Assembly (NCBI GenBank): GCA_035471625.1
Contig: DATIPT010000107.1
Span: 1-28,516, forward strand
Source of the DNA: DATEVL01 sp035471625
GTDB lineage: Bacteria; Chloroflexota; Anaerolineae; Anaerolineales; E44-bin32
Length of the DNA stretch: 28,516 nt
Direction: 5' to 3'
Position numbers and translations under genes: made by a program. This document shows positions 1 through 6,971 of the stretch, in pieces. Within the stretch, counting starts at the first letter, position 1; the number at the start of each line of letters is the position of its first letter. Under the pieces are notes generated by a model that saw only the letters and a list, made by a program, of their open reading frames with translations, made no database searches and was not told where the DNA came from.

Positions 1-155
1 CAAGGTGACGGAACCAGGGACGGCCGCGCACATGAAAATTGTAGCATGCACGCTCCTCGGCCGGCCGCGTGACGCCGCATTGCATTCCGCTTACAGAACA
101 CCCACCTGGCCTGCGATCCCACCTATGCTGAGTGCACGGACAAAGGAATTGCATC

Positions 156-326
156 ATGCGAAGATCGACCGAGACTGCCTTCGAGATCGTCATCGATGCC
201 CGACCGTACGGGCCGCCGCTGACCTCGGCTGAGCAAGTCCTTCGGTTCGCCCTTGCGGCCGCGTTCCTAAGCTTCCTGGCCGCCGAGGCATGGTTGCTCT
301 GGCACGTCTGGAGCCTGTGGGCCTGA
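156..326 (+). CDS. Possible small single-pass membrane protein (hypothetical)
   Basis: This is a 56-residue reading frame of no family I recognise. I chose the ATG at 156 over an in-frame GTG at 132 because AAAGGA (142-147) sits 8 nt upstream of it. The N-terminal half is polar. The C-terminal half (about residues 28-52) is a single hydrophobic segment rich in Ala, Leu, Phe and Trp, so the product could be a small membrane protein. A strong hairpin terminator follows at 415-453, which supports a real plus-strand transcript here. No promoter is convincing; the 155 bases upstream show only a TATGCT (125-130) without a good -35. It could equally be a chance frame. Confidence 0.4.
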   Translation: MRRSTETAFEIVIDARPYGPPLTSAEQVLRFALAAAFLSFLAAEAWLLWHVWSLWA

Positions 327-414
327 TCGGCGCGGCCGACGCTCCTCCAACCCTTGTGGGCAAAGAGGCCCCTGACCACACACCCAGGGCCACCTCTTAA
401 GCCTCCCTCCGGCA

Positions 415-453
415 GACCCTCCCGCAAACCCCGCCAGCGGGAGGGTCGTCTTT
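415..453 (+). terminator. Rho-independent terminator after the small ORF
   Basis: A perfect 11-bp stem, GACCCTCCCGC (415-425) with GCGGGAGGGTC (437-447), encloses an 11-nt loop and is followed by GTCTTT. It lies 89 nt after the stop of the small ORF at 156-326 and is oriented to end plus-strand transcripts. Confidence 0.7.
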
Positions 454-484
454 AACGGGAGCCTCCTGCCGTGCGAGGAGACAG

Positions 485-510
485 CGGGGCGGGGCTTGCG
501 CCCCGCCCCG
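485..510 (-). terminator. Hairpin at the end of the xpt-guaA-membrane protein operon
   Basis: A perfect 11-bp stem, CGGGGCGGGGC (485-495) with GCCCCGCCCCG (500-510), has a TTGC tetraloop. It lies 30 nt beyond the stop codon of the minus-strand gene at 541-1437, the expected place for its terminator. There is no clear U-tract on that strand, so it may instead protect the 3' end or need a factor. Confidence 0.55.
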
Positions 511-540
511 TCGATGCCGTCTTGGACGGTCCGAGCGCGA

Positions 541-1437
541 TCAGGCAGGCGCCGGAACCGACTCCGCCATCGGAACGATACCCGTCAGGCGGCGGAAGAC
601 AAGCGTCCACGTGCCGCTGGTGAACGTGGTCAGGATCCCGCTCACAACGAGAAGGACCGGGAAGTAGACAACGATGCAGGCCAGCATGGGGAGGATCCCC
701 ATCCAGGTGTCCGAGCCGGCCACCGCCAGCGCCACGATCGGGAACAACACCAGGAAGAAAGGCACGGCCATCACGATCCCTGCGACGAGGCCGATCAAGA
801 GCAGGATCAGCGCCATCGCAACGATTGGCCAGAAGTTGGCTCGGAGGATCTGCCAGGCTCGCTCGAAGGCCTGGAACACTCCCAGGTTCTCGAGCACGAT
901 CCCATTCTGGACCAGACTGAGGTAGGCCGCGATCAGTACGCCGACGGGGATCAGCAGGCAGATCAGGGGGAGCAGGCACAGGAACGCCAGCCCGAAGGAC
1001 AGGACGGTGAAGAGCCCCACCGCAAGCGCCACGACCAGGACCAAGAGGAACAGCAGCAGGGCCAGACCGAGCAGTTTCCAGAAGTGCGGCACGCCTCCCC
1101 GCCAGGCCTCGCCAAGGGACACGCTGCCGGTCTCATCGGCCCGGGCCACACCGGCGATCAGCCCTGCCTGGCCCAGGATCCCAAGCACAATCACCGCTGC
1201 CATGACCAGCAAGAAGACCATGACCAGGCCGATGGCTACCAGGATCCAGGTCTCCTCCGGGACACTGCGCAGGTACGGGTCGACGTTCACGAAGTCGGAC
1301 CGCGAGAACTGGTAGCTTGAGGTCTGGGAGGGATTCCCATTCCCGGCCGTGCATCCTGCCAGGATCCCCAGAATCCATAGCCCTTTGTTCTTCCACGTGA
1401 TGTCCCACGATCTCTTCAGAATGCCACCATAGTCCAT
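541..1437 (-). CDS. Multi-pass membrane protein of unknown function
   Basis: A 298-residue integral membrane protein with about six hydrophobic segments (roughly residues 18-32, 63-98, 120-146, 148-176, 203-240, 248-272). A short amphipathic, Trp-containing N-terminus (starts MDYGGILKRSWDITWKNKG) and a soluble loop (residues 33-60) precede the main segments. The pattern resembles the membrane domains found with glycerophosphodiester phosphodiesterases and related DUF families, but I cannot assign a family. I chose ATG 1437 because AAAGGAG lies just upstream on the minus strand; the longer frame to 1518 would run into guaA. It begins 31 nt after the guaA stop on the same strand, so it is probably co-transcribed with xpt-guaA, though nothing in it suggests a role in purine metabolism. 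Confidence 0.85.
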   Translation of the reverse strand: MDYGGILKRSWDITWKNKGLWILGILAGCTAGNGNPSQTSSYQFSRSDFVNVDPYLRSVPEETWILVAIGLVMVFLLVMAAVIVLGILGQAGLIAGVARADETGSVSLGEAWRGGVPHFWKLLGLALLLFLLVLVVALAVGLFTVLSFGLAFLCLLPLICLLIPVGVLIAAYLSLVQNGIVLENLGVFQAFERAWQILRANFWPIVAMALILLLIGLVAGIVMAVPFFLVLFPIVALAVAGSDTWMGILPMLACIVVYFPVLLVVSGILTTFTSGTWTLVFRRLTGIVPMAESVPAPA

Positions 1438-1468
1438 CGGCGTTCTCCTTTCGGTAGGTGCAGCCAGG

Positions 1469-3010
1469 TCACTCCCACTCGATCGTCGCCGGCGGCTTGC
1501 TGGTGATGTCGTAGACAACCCGATTCACGCCGCCGACCTCGTTCACAATCCGCTGACTGATCCGAGCCAGGACCGCCTCCGGCAAGCGGGCCCAGTCGGC
1601 CGTCATGAAGTCCTCGGTGGTGACGGCCCGCAGGGCCACGGTCTCGGCATACGTCCGCTGGTCGCCCATCACACCCACGGATCGCACCGGAAGCAGGACC
1701 GCGAAGGCCTGAGCCGTCTCGCCTCGCAGGAGGCCGGCCAGGCTGAGTTCTTCCCCGACGATCGCTTCGGCTTCCCGGAGCGTGGCGAGTCTCGCCGGTG
1801 TCACTTCGCCGATGCACCGGACCGCCAACCCCGGGCCGGGAAAGGGTTGACGCCACACCACCGTCTCGGGAAGTCCCAGGGCAAGCCCGACCTGTCGGAC
1901 TTCGTCCTTGAATAGCGATCGCAGCGGCTCAACCAGTTCAAAGTCTAGGTCCTCGGGGAGGCCGGCGACATTGTGATGCGTCTTAATCCGGGAGGCTTTT
2001 CTTCGTTCCGGGCCGCTCGACTCGACGACGTCCGGGTAGATCGTGCCCTGAACGAGGTATCGCGGGTGGCCGGCGCGCCGTGCCTGCTCCTCGAAGACCC
2101 GGATGAACTTCTCCCCCACGATCCGGCGTTTCTCTTCGGGATCCATGATCCCGGCCAGCGCCTCGAGGAAGGTCTCGCTGGCGTTGACGGCCAGCAGGCG
2201 GGTGCCTAGCCTCTCTGAAAAAGCCTCGACCACGTCTTCCGGCTCGCCCCGCCGCATCAATCCCGTGTCGACGAAGACACACGTCAGTTGATCGCCAACG
2301 GCACGGTGAACGAGGGCGGCCGCCACAGACGAATCGACCCCGCCGCTGACGGCGGCAAGGACGTCGCCGTCGCCGACCTGGGTCCGAATCTGCTCGATCC
2401 CGGTCTTGATGATCGAGGCGGCTGTCCAGGAAGGTTCCGCGCCGCACACCTCCACCGCGAACGCCCGCAGGATCTCGGTGCCGATCGGGGTGTGATGGAC
2501 CTCGGGATGGAACTGTAGGCCGATCCATTGCCTCTGACGATCGATCATGGCGGCATGGGGCGAGTTCCCGGAGACGGCGATCCCCTCGAAACCGGGCGGG
2601 GGCGACTCGATCCGGTCGCCGTGCGACATCCACACTGGATGCTGGCCCTTGGGAAGTACGGGGTTTGCCTGGGCTACCTCGACCACCGCCGGGCCGAACT
2701 CTCGGTCCGATGAAGCCGCGACCTGGCCACCGAGCGCGTGGGCCATCGCCTGCATGCCGTAGCAGATCCCCAAGATCGGGAGGCCCGAGGTGAGGACGTA
2801 GGTGGGGATCCGGGGGGCGCCCGGTTCATAGACCGATGCCGGACCGCCGGAGAGGATGAAGCCCTTGGGGCGGAGCCGGAGGACGGTCTCCTCCGGGGCA
2901 TCGAACGGGAAGAGCTCGCTGTAGACATGCGCTTCCCGGATGCGTCGGGCGATGAGCTGTGTGGTCTGGGAGCCGAAATCCAGGATCGCGATGGAGTCGG
3001 GGGGGCTCAT
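1469..3010 (-). CDS. guaA: GMP synthase (glutamine-hydrolysing)
   Basis: Converts XMP to GMP using ATP and glutamine, the last step of guanine nucleotide synthesis, in the cytoplasm. At 513 residues it has the usual full length. The N-terminal class I glutamine amidotransferase domain shows the nucleophile Cys83 in GICYGMQ and the His168/Glu170 pair in FHPEV. The ATP-pyrophosphatase domain has the P-loop SGGVDSS (222-228). The C-terminal dimerisation domain ends in the typical DITSKPPATIEWE. Its ATG overlaps the xpt stop by 4 nt (ATGA, 3007-3010), so the two are translationally coupled. Pairing xanthine salvage (xanthine to XMP) directly with XMP amination makes a compact salvage route to GMP. 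No truncation or missing key residue is seen. Confidence 0.98.
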   Translation of the reverse strand: MSPPDSIAILDFGSQTTQLIARRIREAHVYSELFPFDAPEETVLRLRPKGFILSGGPASVYEPGAPRIPTYVLTSGLPILGICYGMQAMAHALGGQVAASSDREFGPAVVEVAQANPVLPKGQHPVWMSHGDRIESPPPGFEGIAVSGNSPHAAMIDRQRQWIGLQFHPEVHHTPIGTEILRAFAVEVCGAEPSWTAASIIKTGIEQIRTQVGDGDVLAAVSGGVDSSVAAALVHRAVGDQLTCVFVDTGLMRRGEPEDVVEAFSERLGTRLLAVNASETFLEALAGIMDPEEKRRIVGEKFIRVFEEQARRAGHPRYLVQGTIYPDVVESSGPERRKASRIKTHHNVAGLPEDLDFELVEPLRSLFKDEVRQVGLALGLPETVVWRQPFPGPGLAVRCIGEVTPARLATLREAEAIVGEELSLAGLLRGETAQAFAVLLPVRSVGVMGDQRTYAETVALRAVTTEDFMTADWARLPEAVLARISQRIVNEVGGVNRVVYDITSKPPATIEWE

Positions 3011-3579
3011 TCGGCGAAGACGATCTTGCCGCCGTCCATGCTGGTGATCACCGCTAGGGCCTCGATGGGGACGTCCAATTCGGCCAGCCGCTGCCGGCCG
3101 CCTTCAAAGGTCTTCTCGATCAAGGCGCCCACACCGACGATCGTCGCTCCGGCGGCCTTCGCCAAGCGCGCCAGTCCGAGGATTGTCTGCCCGCTCGCCA
3201 GGAAGTCATCGATGATCAGGACACGTTCTTCCCGGCCGAGGTACTCCGGAGAGACAATCAATTCGACGGTGCGCCCTTTGGTGTGCGACGGCGCAAGGGT
3301 GAGGAAGATCTGATCCGGCATCGTGACCGGCTTCGACTTGCGGGCGTAGACCACCGGGATCCCCAAGTGCATGGCCGTCGTCAGGGCGGGTGCAATTCCA
3401 GAGATTTCCGCCGTGAGGATCTTGGTGGCGTCGACCCGAGCGAAGCGGGAGGCCAGGGAACGACCGCAGGCATCCATCAGGCGCGGATCGACCTGGTGGT
3501 TGATGAACCCGTCGACCTTGAGAATCCCGTTGCCCAGGTTCTTTCCATCGGTGAGGATTCGAAGGCGCAGCTCGTCCAT
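3007..3579 (-). CDS. xpt: Xanthine phosphoribosyltransferase
   Basis: Transfers the ribose-phosphate of PRPP to xanthine, giving XMP. It is 190 residues long, as in the Bacillus-type Xpt family. The PRPP-binding motif VLIIDDFLASGQT is at 120-132. The N-terminal part (GxxLGxGILKVDGFINHQVDP) and the ARKSKP segment (79-84) are characteristic of Xpt rather than of other phosphoribosyltransferases. ATG 3579 is the only plausible start; the Shine-Dalgarno is weak (GCAGG). It is the first gene of an operon with guaA, whose start overlaps its stop. In many Firmicutes xpt is controlled by a guanine riboswitch, but here the leader is only about 20 nt, so that control is absent. Confidence 0.96.
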   Translation of the reverse strand: MDELRLRILTDGKNLGNGILKVDGFINHQVDPRLMDACGRSLASRFARVDATKILTAEISGIAPALTTAMHLGIPVVYARKSKPVTMPDQIFLTLAPSHTKGRTVELIVSPEYLGREERVLIIDDFLASGQTILGLARLAKAAGATIVGVGALIEKTFEGGRQRLAELDVPIEALAVITSMDGGKIVFAE

Positions 3580-3605
3580 CGGTTGCCTGCGGGGTGAGTG
3601 TGGCG

Positions 3606-3634
3606 ATTCTACAATCCCCTCGCGGGCAGGGCAA
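3606..3634 (-). promoter_or_regulatory. Promoter of xpt-guaA
   Basis: Read on the minus strand, TTGCCC (3634-3629) and TAGAAT (3611-3606) are separated by exactly 17 nt. The predicted start lies about 20 nt before the xpt ATG, leaving no room for a riboswitch. The TAGAAT -10 is shared with the lexA promoter. Confidence 0.7.
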
Positions 3635-3831
3635 TCTTGGCCGGACGATTCGCGGGCCGGGGATCTCCTGCCTCCCCCATCCCTGTTCTTTCTCTCCGAC
3701 CGGGAAGGTCGGGGCAGACGGCACCGCGCTCGGCCGTGGTTCTCACCTCGCCGTCATTGACGACCCAATCAGCTCCAGGGTGGATGGGGTGGAGGCCTGG
3801 AACCGGCCCCCGGCCTCAGTCCGGGGGCTTT
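3622..3831 (+). ncRNA. Candidate structured small RNA between xpt and lexA
   Basis: The 365-base gap between xpt and lexA holds no credible ORF but shows paired segments. GCCTCC (3670-3675) plus CCCATCC (3676-3682) can pair with GGATGGG (3782-3788) and GGAGGC (3791-3796), with only a GT bulge. GGGCCGG (3654-3660) can extend the rod by pairing with CCGGCCC (3803-3809). Inside are two local hairpins, CCGACC/GGTCGG near 3696-3712 and ACGGC/GCCGT near 3718-3737. A terminator-like hairpin ends the region (3806-3831). A TACAAT -10 lies at 3610-3615, without a convincing -35. The roughly 200-nt size and rod shape recall 6S RNA, but I do not see its signature, and GC-rich DNA pairs easily. Confidence 0.35.
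3806..3831 (+). terminator. Orphan terminator-like hairpin upstream of lexA
   Basis: GCCCCCGG (3806-3813) pairs perfectly with CCGGGGGC (3821-3828) around a 7-nt loop, followed by TTTGGTCT. It faces the plus direction although no plus-strand gene precedes it. It may end a small RNA or insulate the lexA promoter from upstream transcription. Confidence 0.5.
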
Positions 3832-3874
3832 GGTCTCCCGAGCGCGCCGGATCAGAACAGACTTGCTAGACTGC

Positions 3875-3903
3875 TTGACATAGAACGGATGTTCCGCTAG
3901 AAT
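3875..3903 (+). promoter_or_regulatory. lexA promoter
   Basis: A consensus TTGACA (3875-3880), a 17-nt spacer and TAGAAT (3898-3903). The spacer contains the SOS box, so a bound LexA would block RNA polymerase directly. Confidence 0.9.
3883..3894 (+). promoter_or_regulatory. SOS box (LexA operator), autoregulatory
   Basis: GAACGGATGTTC is a perfect GAAC-N4-GTTC palindrome, the form known from Gram-positive (Bacillus-type) LexA rather than the enterobacterial CTGT-N8-ACAG. It lies between the -35 and -10 of lexA. Confidence 0.88.
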
Positions 3904-3944
3904 GTCGACGAACCGCCGGGCCAAGGCCGGGCAGGGAGGCAGGC

Positions 3945-4604
3945 ATGACCAAGGGAAAGCTCTCCGATCGCCAGAAGCGGATGCTGGAGTTCATCCAGCG
4001 CTTCAGCGCCGAGAACGGGTACCCGCCGTCGATCCGGGAGATCGGCGAGGCGGCGGAGATCTCGTCCACCTCGGTGGTGAACTACAACCTCAACCGCCTG
4101 GTCGAGGAGGGCTTCCTGACTCGGGACCAGAACGTGTCTCGGGGTCTCCGGCTGACCGACAAGCTGGGCCGGGCAGCCGAACGGCTGACGTCGATCGTCC
4201 GGGTTCCGCTGGTCGGACGTATCTTTGCCAGTGAGCCCGTCCCGTTGCCGAGCACCGATGCCCCGATGTTCGGGGCCGATGAGGCGATCGAGATCACCCG
4301 CGATCTGCTTCCATCGGACGACGGGTTGTTCGCCCTCCAGGTCAAGGGAGACTCGATGATCGACGCCATGGTCAACGACGGCGACATCGTCGTCATGACA
4401 CAGGCGACCGAATGGCGGAACGGGGATATGGTGGCGGTCTGGCTGAACGATAGGGAAGAGACGACTCTCAAGCACATCTACCGAGAAGGGAAGCGGGTCC
4501 GCCTGCAACCGGCCAATCCCCAGATGCAGGCCATCTACATCGACAACCCTGAGAACTTGCAGGTCCAGGGAAAGGTCATGCTGGTCGTCCGACAGATGAA
4601 CTGA
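3945..4604 (+). CDS. lexA: SOS repressor LexA
   Basis: Represses DNA-damage genes and inactivates itself by RecA-stimulated self-cleavage. 219 residues. The N-terminal winged helix (about 1-70) has the recognition region EISSTSVVNYNLNRL. The C-terminal S24 peptidase domain has the catalytic Ser137 in KGDSMID and Lys176 in TTLKH. The scissile bond by alignment is Ala95-Ser96 (GRIFASEP), where most LexA proteins have Ala-Gly. Start ATG 3945 has a strong GGGAGG site (3934-3939). The gene is monocistronic, with its own SOS-regulated promoter and a downstream hairpin terminator. Confidence 0.98.
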   Translation: MTKGKLSDRQKRMLEFIQRFSAENGYPPSIREIGEAAEISSTSVVNYNLNRLVEEGFLTRDQNVSRGLRLTDKLGRAAERLTSIVRVPLVGRIFASEPVPLPSTDAPMFGADEAIEITRDLLPSDDGLFALQVKGDSMIDAMVNDGDIVVMTQATEWRNGDMVAVWLNDREETTLKHIYREGKRVRLQPANPQMQAIYIDNPENLQVQGKVMLVVRQMN

Positions 4605-4635
4605 GGCCCCAGGCGCCCTTCCGTATTCATTCGAG

Positions 4636-4666
4636 AGGTCCCGTAGCCGGGCTGCGGGACCTTCTT
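4636..4666 (+). terminator. lexA terminator
   Basis: AGGTCCCG (4636-4643) pairs with CGGGACCT (4655-4662) and is followed by TCTT, 32 nt after the lexA stop. From here to the hydrolase stop at 4779 I see nothing else. Confidence 0.75.
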
Positions 4667-4778
4667 CATTAATGTCGGCCTTGCCGAAAGGGATTGTCGC
4701 GCTCTACCTCGGATCGGCAGGAGAACGAAGAGATCTGGGATAGCCGAATGTGGGCTTGGCGGCCTGATCCTCCGGGGG

Positions 4779-5609
4779 TCAGCCTTCCAATGCCTCCCTG
4801 AAGAAGCCAGACAACCTTTCGATGATCTCCGGATGGGTGGTAAACAGGCCCGTACCGTGGGCGACGCCCTCGTACACCAAGAGATCGGGAGTTCCCGATG
4901 ACTGGGCTGCGATCGTCCTGACGGTCTCCGCCGAATAACGGTCATCCTCGGCGGCGGCGAGGAACAAGGGGACGTCGCCGACCTGCCCAGCGAGGCCGTC
5001 GATCCGGACGCGGAAGTAGTCCAGGCCCGGTGACAGCAAGGCGACGGCGGCAACACTTTCCGGGTCCGCGGCGGCCTGGACCAGGGAGAGGTTGGCTCCG
5101 ATGCTTGCCCCGGCAATTCCAACCTCCTCCGGATCGACGCCCGGAAGGCTGCGGAGGAAGGCGATCGTGGCGGCGACGTCCTTCCGGGCGGACACCCAAT
5201 CTTCGTCGCCTTCTGTCTGTCCGTGGCCCCGAAGATCGATCGCAAGGGAGGCGATTCCCGCAGAGGCCAGAGCCTCGACCAGGGGGGTCCAGGTCGTGCG
5301 ATCGGCGGCGTACATGTGGAGCATCAGAACCGCGGCGCCGTGGCCATCGATCCCAGGCGTGAAGGTCCCGCGCAGGGTCAGCCCGTCATCTCCCGGGATT
5401 TCCACTTCGGTCGGCGTGGCGAACGAAGGCGGCCAGGTCTGTGTGGGTGCGGGTGTTTCGGCGGGGGGCACACCGCTGGTGGCAGTCTCGTCACCCACCG
5501 GCGAGCTCGTCGGTGACGGTGGCGAGGGTAGTTCGGTGGGAGAGACTCGGACGCAGGCCGACGCGATGAAAGGTGCCACAAGCGTCAGCAGCAGGGTCGT
5601 TCTGGTCAT
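4779..5609 (-). CDS. Exported alpha/beta-hydrolase lipoprotein (dienelactone hydrolase-like)
   Basis: 276 residues. A signal peptide ending in the lipobox-like IASAC (Cys19) predicts a lipid-anchored extracytoplasmic protein, followed by a Pro/Thr/Ser-rich tether (about 20-66). The hydrolase domain (67-276) has the nucleophile elbow GASIG (Ser169), an acidic residue in AAEDDRYS (Asp222/223) and the catalytic His251 in GVAHGTGLF, so the triad looks intact. The substrate cannot be told; the closest general type is the dienelactone hydrolase/prolyl oligopeptidase-like esterases. The ATG overlaps the stop of the upstream crotonase gene (ATGA, 5606-5609), indicating coupled translation of a cytoplasmic and an exported enzyme. 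Confidence 0.9.
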   Translation of the reverse strand: MTRTTLLLTLVAPFIASACVRVSPTELPSPPSPTSSPVGDETATSGVPPAETPAPTQTWPPSFATPTEVEIPGDDGLTLRGTFTPGIDGHGAAVLMLHMYAADRTTWTPLVEALASAGIASLAIDLRGHGQTEGDEDWVSARKDVAATIAFLRSLPGVDPEEVGIAGASIGANLSLVQAAADPESVAAVALLSPGLDYFRVRIDGLAGQVGDVPLFLAAAEDDRYSAETVRTIAAQSSGTPDLLVYEGVAHGTGLFTTHPEIIERLSGFFREALEG

Positions 5610-6430
5610 GGGTCGCCTCCATCGTTATCCTGCACCACCGGGCCGCGCAGATTGGCGGAGTCGGGCTGACCGGTGATGCGGGCGAGTCGATCCTTAGCGG
5701 CCTGCCAGTGTGCTGGCGCAGCCCAGAGGTCGGGGAACTCCGATCGTTCCCGGCGCATCGCCGAAGCAGGGGGAAGGCTTGCGCCGGCCAGGACGATCCG
5801 CTTGACGGCACGCACGGCGGAAGCGTCGAACCCGAGGAACGACTGCGCCAGTGCGAGGGCGCCTTCGAGGGCCGAGCCGGATGGGGTAACGCGATTGGCA
5901 AGGCCTGCTTGCACTGCCTCCTCCGCCGAAATGGCCCGGCCGGAGATCAACCATTCAAACGCCCGTGCGTAGCCGACGAGACGCAAGAGCCGCTGGCCGC
6001 CACCCCAGGCCGGGACGACGGCCAGATGAATATGGGTCATGCCGAGAACGGCATCGTCCGCCATCACGCGCAGATCGCATGCCAGGGCGATCTCGGCGCC
6101 TCCGCCGAGCGCCGGACCCTCGATCGCGGCGATCGTCGGGACCGGCAGGGTCTCCAGGCGGAAGAGCGCCCGGCTCATCACCCTGGCAAGGCGCGCCGCA
6201 TCTCGGCGGGAGGTGAACGCCGAGAGGGCAACCAGATCGCCCCCGGCGCAGAACACCGGTCCTTCGCCCGACACGATCAGGCTGCGCAAGCCCTCCACAT
6301 GGGCAACCCGATTGATGCACGATGCGAATGCCTGGATGGCGTGCCAGTCCAGGGCATTGCGGACGTGCGGACGTCGAAGAAGGATTCGGCCGATCGGGCC
6401 TTCCAGCTTGAGTTCAACAGGATCGTCCAT
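5606..6430 (-). CDS. Enoyl-CoA hydratase/isomerase (crotonase) family protein
   Basis: 274 residues, normal family length. The CoA-binding and oxyanion-hole motifs are clear: RPHVRNALD (20-28), FCAGGD (60-65) and GPALGGGAE (105-113). Of the two glutamates used by classical hydratases, the first is kept (Glu113) but the second is replaced by His133 in GMTHIHLAVVP. The VVPAWGG motif after it resembles the VPSWGG of ethylmalonyl-CoA decarboxylase (ECHDC1) as I remember it, so a decarboxylase or isomerase activity is possible. ATG 6430 is chosen because the family N-terminus begins there; a longer frame to 6571 would read through tRNA-Pro. A purine-rich AAGGGGA lies about 13 nt upstream. First gene of an operon with the hydrolase lipoprotein. 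Confidence 0.92.
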   Translation of the reverse strand: MDDPVELKLEGPIGRILLRRPHVRNALDWHAIQAFASCINRVAHVEGLRSLIVSGEGPVFCAGGDLVALSAFTSRRDAARLARVMSRALFRLETLPVPTIAAIEGPALGGGAEIALACDLRVMADDAVLGMTHIHLAVVPAWGGGQRLLRLVGYARAFEWLISGRAISAEEAVQAGLANRVTPSGSALEGALALAQSFLGFDASAVRAVKRIVLAGASLPPASAMRRERSEFPDLWAAPAHWQAAKDRLARITGQPDSANLRGPVVQDNDGGDP

Positions 6431-6466
6431 GTGGCGCGTCTCTTCCCCTTCTGGGCGTTCGAGTTC

Positions 6467-6495
6467 TTGACCGTCCCCTGAGCGGGCCGTATACT
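6467..6495 (+). promoter_or_regulatory. Promoter of tRNA-Pro
   Basis: TTGACC (6467-6472), a 17-nt spacer and TATACT (6490-6495), 8 nt before the mature tRNA. The GTATAC at the -10 is self-complementary and might also serve the divergent crotonase gene, though no good minus-strand -35 is seen. Confidence 0.85.
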
Positions 6496-6503
6496 GACCG
6501 CGT

Positions 6504-6576
6504 CGGGGTGTAGCGCAGTCGGAAGCGCACCGCGTTTGGGACGCGGGGGTCGGCGGTTCAAGTCCGCCCACCCCGA
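6504..6576 (+). tRNA. tRNA-Pro (anticodon TGG)
   Basis: A complete cloverleaf: acceptor CGGGGTG (6504-6510) with CACCCCG (6569-6575), D-stem GCGC/GCGC, anticodon stem CCGCG/CGCGG with loop TTTGGGA (anticodon 6537-6539), T-stem GGCGG/CCGCC with TTCAAGT, discriminator A6576. The 3' CCA is not encoded. Confidence 0.97.
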
Positions 6577-6609
6577 CTCTCCTTTATAACCTCAGTCCTC
6601 GGAGACGAC

Positions 6610-6933
6610 ATGGTCCGCAAGGAACGCCTTCGACCCGGGATGACAAAGATCGATCTGGTGGTGACCTCGGCGCGCTACGACGGCGAGACCGGTCGGGTGA
6701 GCCAGGCGCGCGCCTACGAGCGCTGGGGGCAGGTCTGGAGCGATATCCTCCTGCTTGACCGTTCCGACCTTGTGGAACGGATCAACGCCGGGAAGAAGGT
6801 CGTCACGGGAGGCCCCGTCGGCCTTCCCGGAGAATTCGACGTAGACCGGTCGGTGCGGCTGGCGGATGGAAAGTGGTTGGTCGCCGACGGAGGTTCTCCG
6901 GGACGGGACGACCTGGGAGTCCCCACGTACTGA
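6610..6933 (+). CDS. Small hypothetical protein between tRNA genes
   Basis: 107 residues, soluble, strongly charged, no signal peptide or membrane segment. I do not recognise the family. It has an orderly alpha/beta-looking sequence (LVVTSARYDGETGRVSQARA, then WGQVWSDILLLDRSDLVERI, then a Gly-rich turn GGPVGLPGEFDV and a C-terminal beta-like stretch), which argues for a real folded protein. ATG 6610 follows GGAG (6601-6604) by 5 nt. A TATAAC (6585-6590) might be its -10, or it may be co-transcribed from the tRNA-Pro promoter 115 nt upstream. It lies between tRNA-Pro and tRNA-Gly. Confidence 0.75.
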   Translation: MVRKERLRPGMTKIDLVVTSARYDGETGRVSQARAYERWGQVWSDILLLDRSDLVERINAGKKVVTGGPVGLPGEFDVDRSVRLADGKWLVADGGSPGRDDLGVPTY

Positions 6934-6957
6934 TCTCGCGCCAGCGCCGCGGCGCGG

Positions 6958-6963
6958 TAGAAT
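6958..6963 (+). promoter_or_regulatory. Likely -10 box for tRNA-Gly
   Basis: TAGAAT ends 8 nt before the mature tRNA-Gly, the same distance as at tRNA-Pro, and matches the -10 of xpt and lexA. The -35 region is not recognisable in the GC-rich sequence upstream. Confidence 0.5.
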
Positions 6964-6971
6964 GGAACCGC

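Noticed and set aside
496..1320. Long plus-strand reading frame opposite the membrane protein gene
   Set aside because: Extremely rich in Asp, Gln, His and Arg; it is the antisense shadow of a hydrophobic protein gene in GC-rich DNA.
3580..3611. A purine riboswitch upstream of xpt, as in Firmicutes
   Set aside because: The promoter -10 lies only 27 nt before the ATG, leaving about 20 nt of leader, too short for the aptamer; no purine-riboswitch core is seen.
6431..6571. 47-residue N-terminal extension of the crotonase
   Set aside because: It would read through the antisense strand of tRNA-Pro and its promoter; the family N-terminus begins at 6430.
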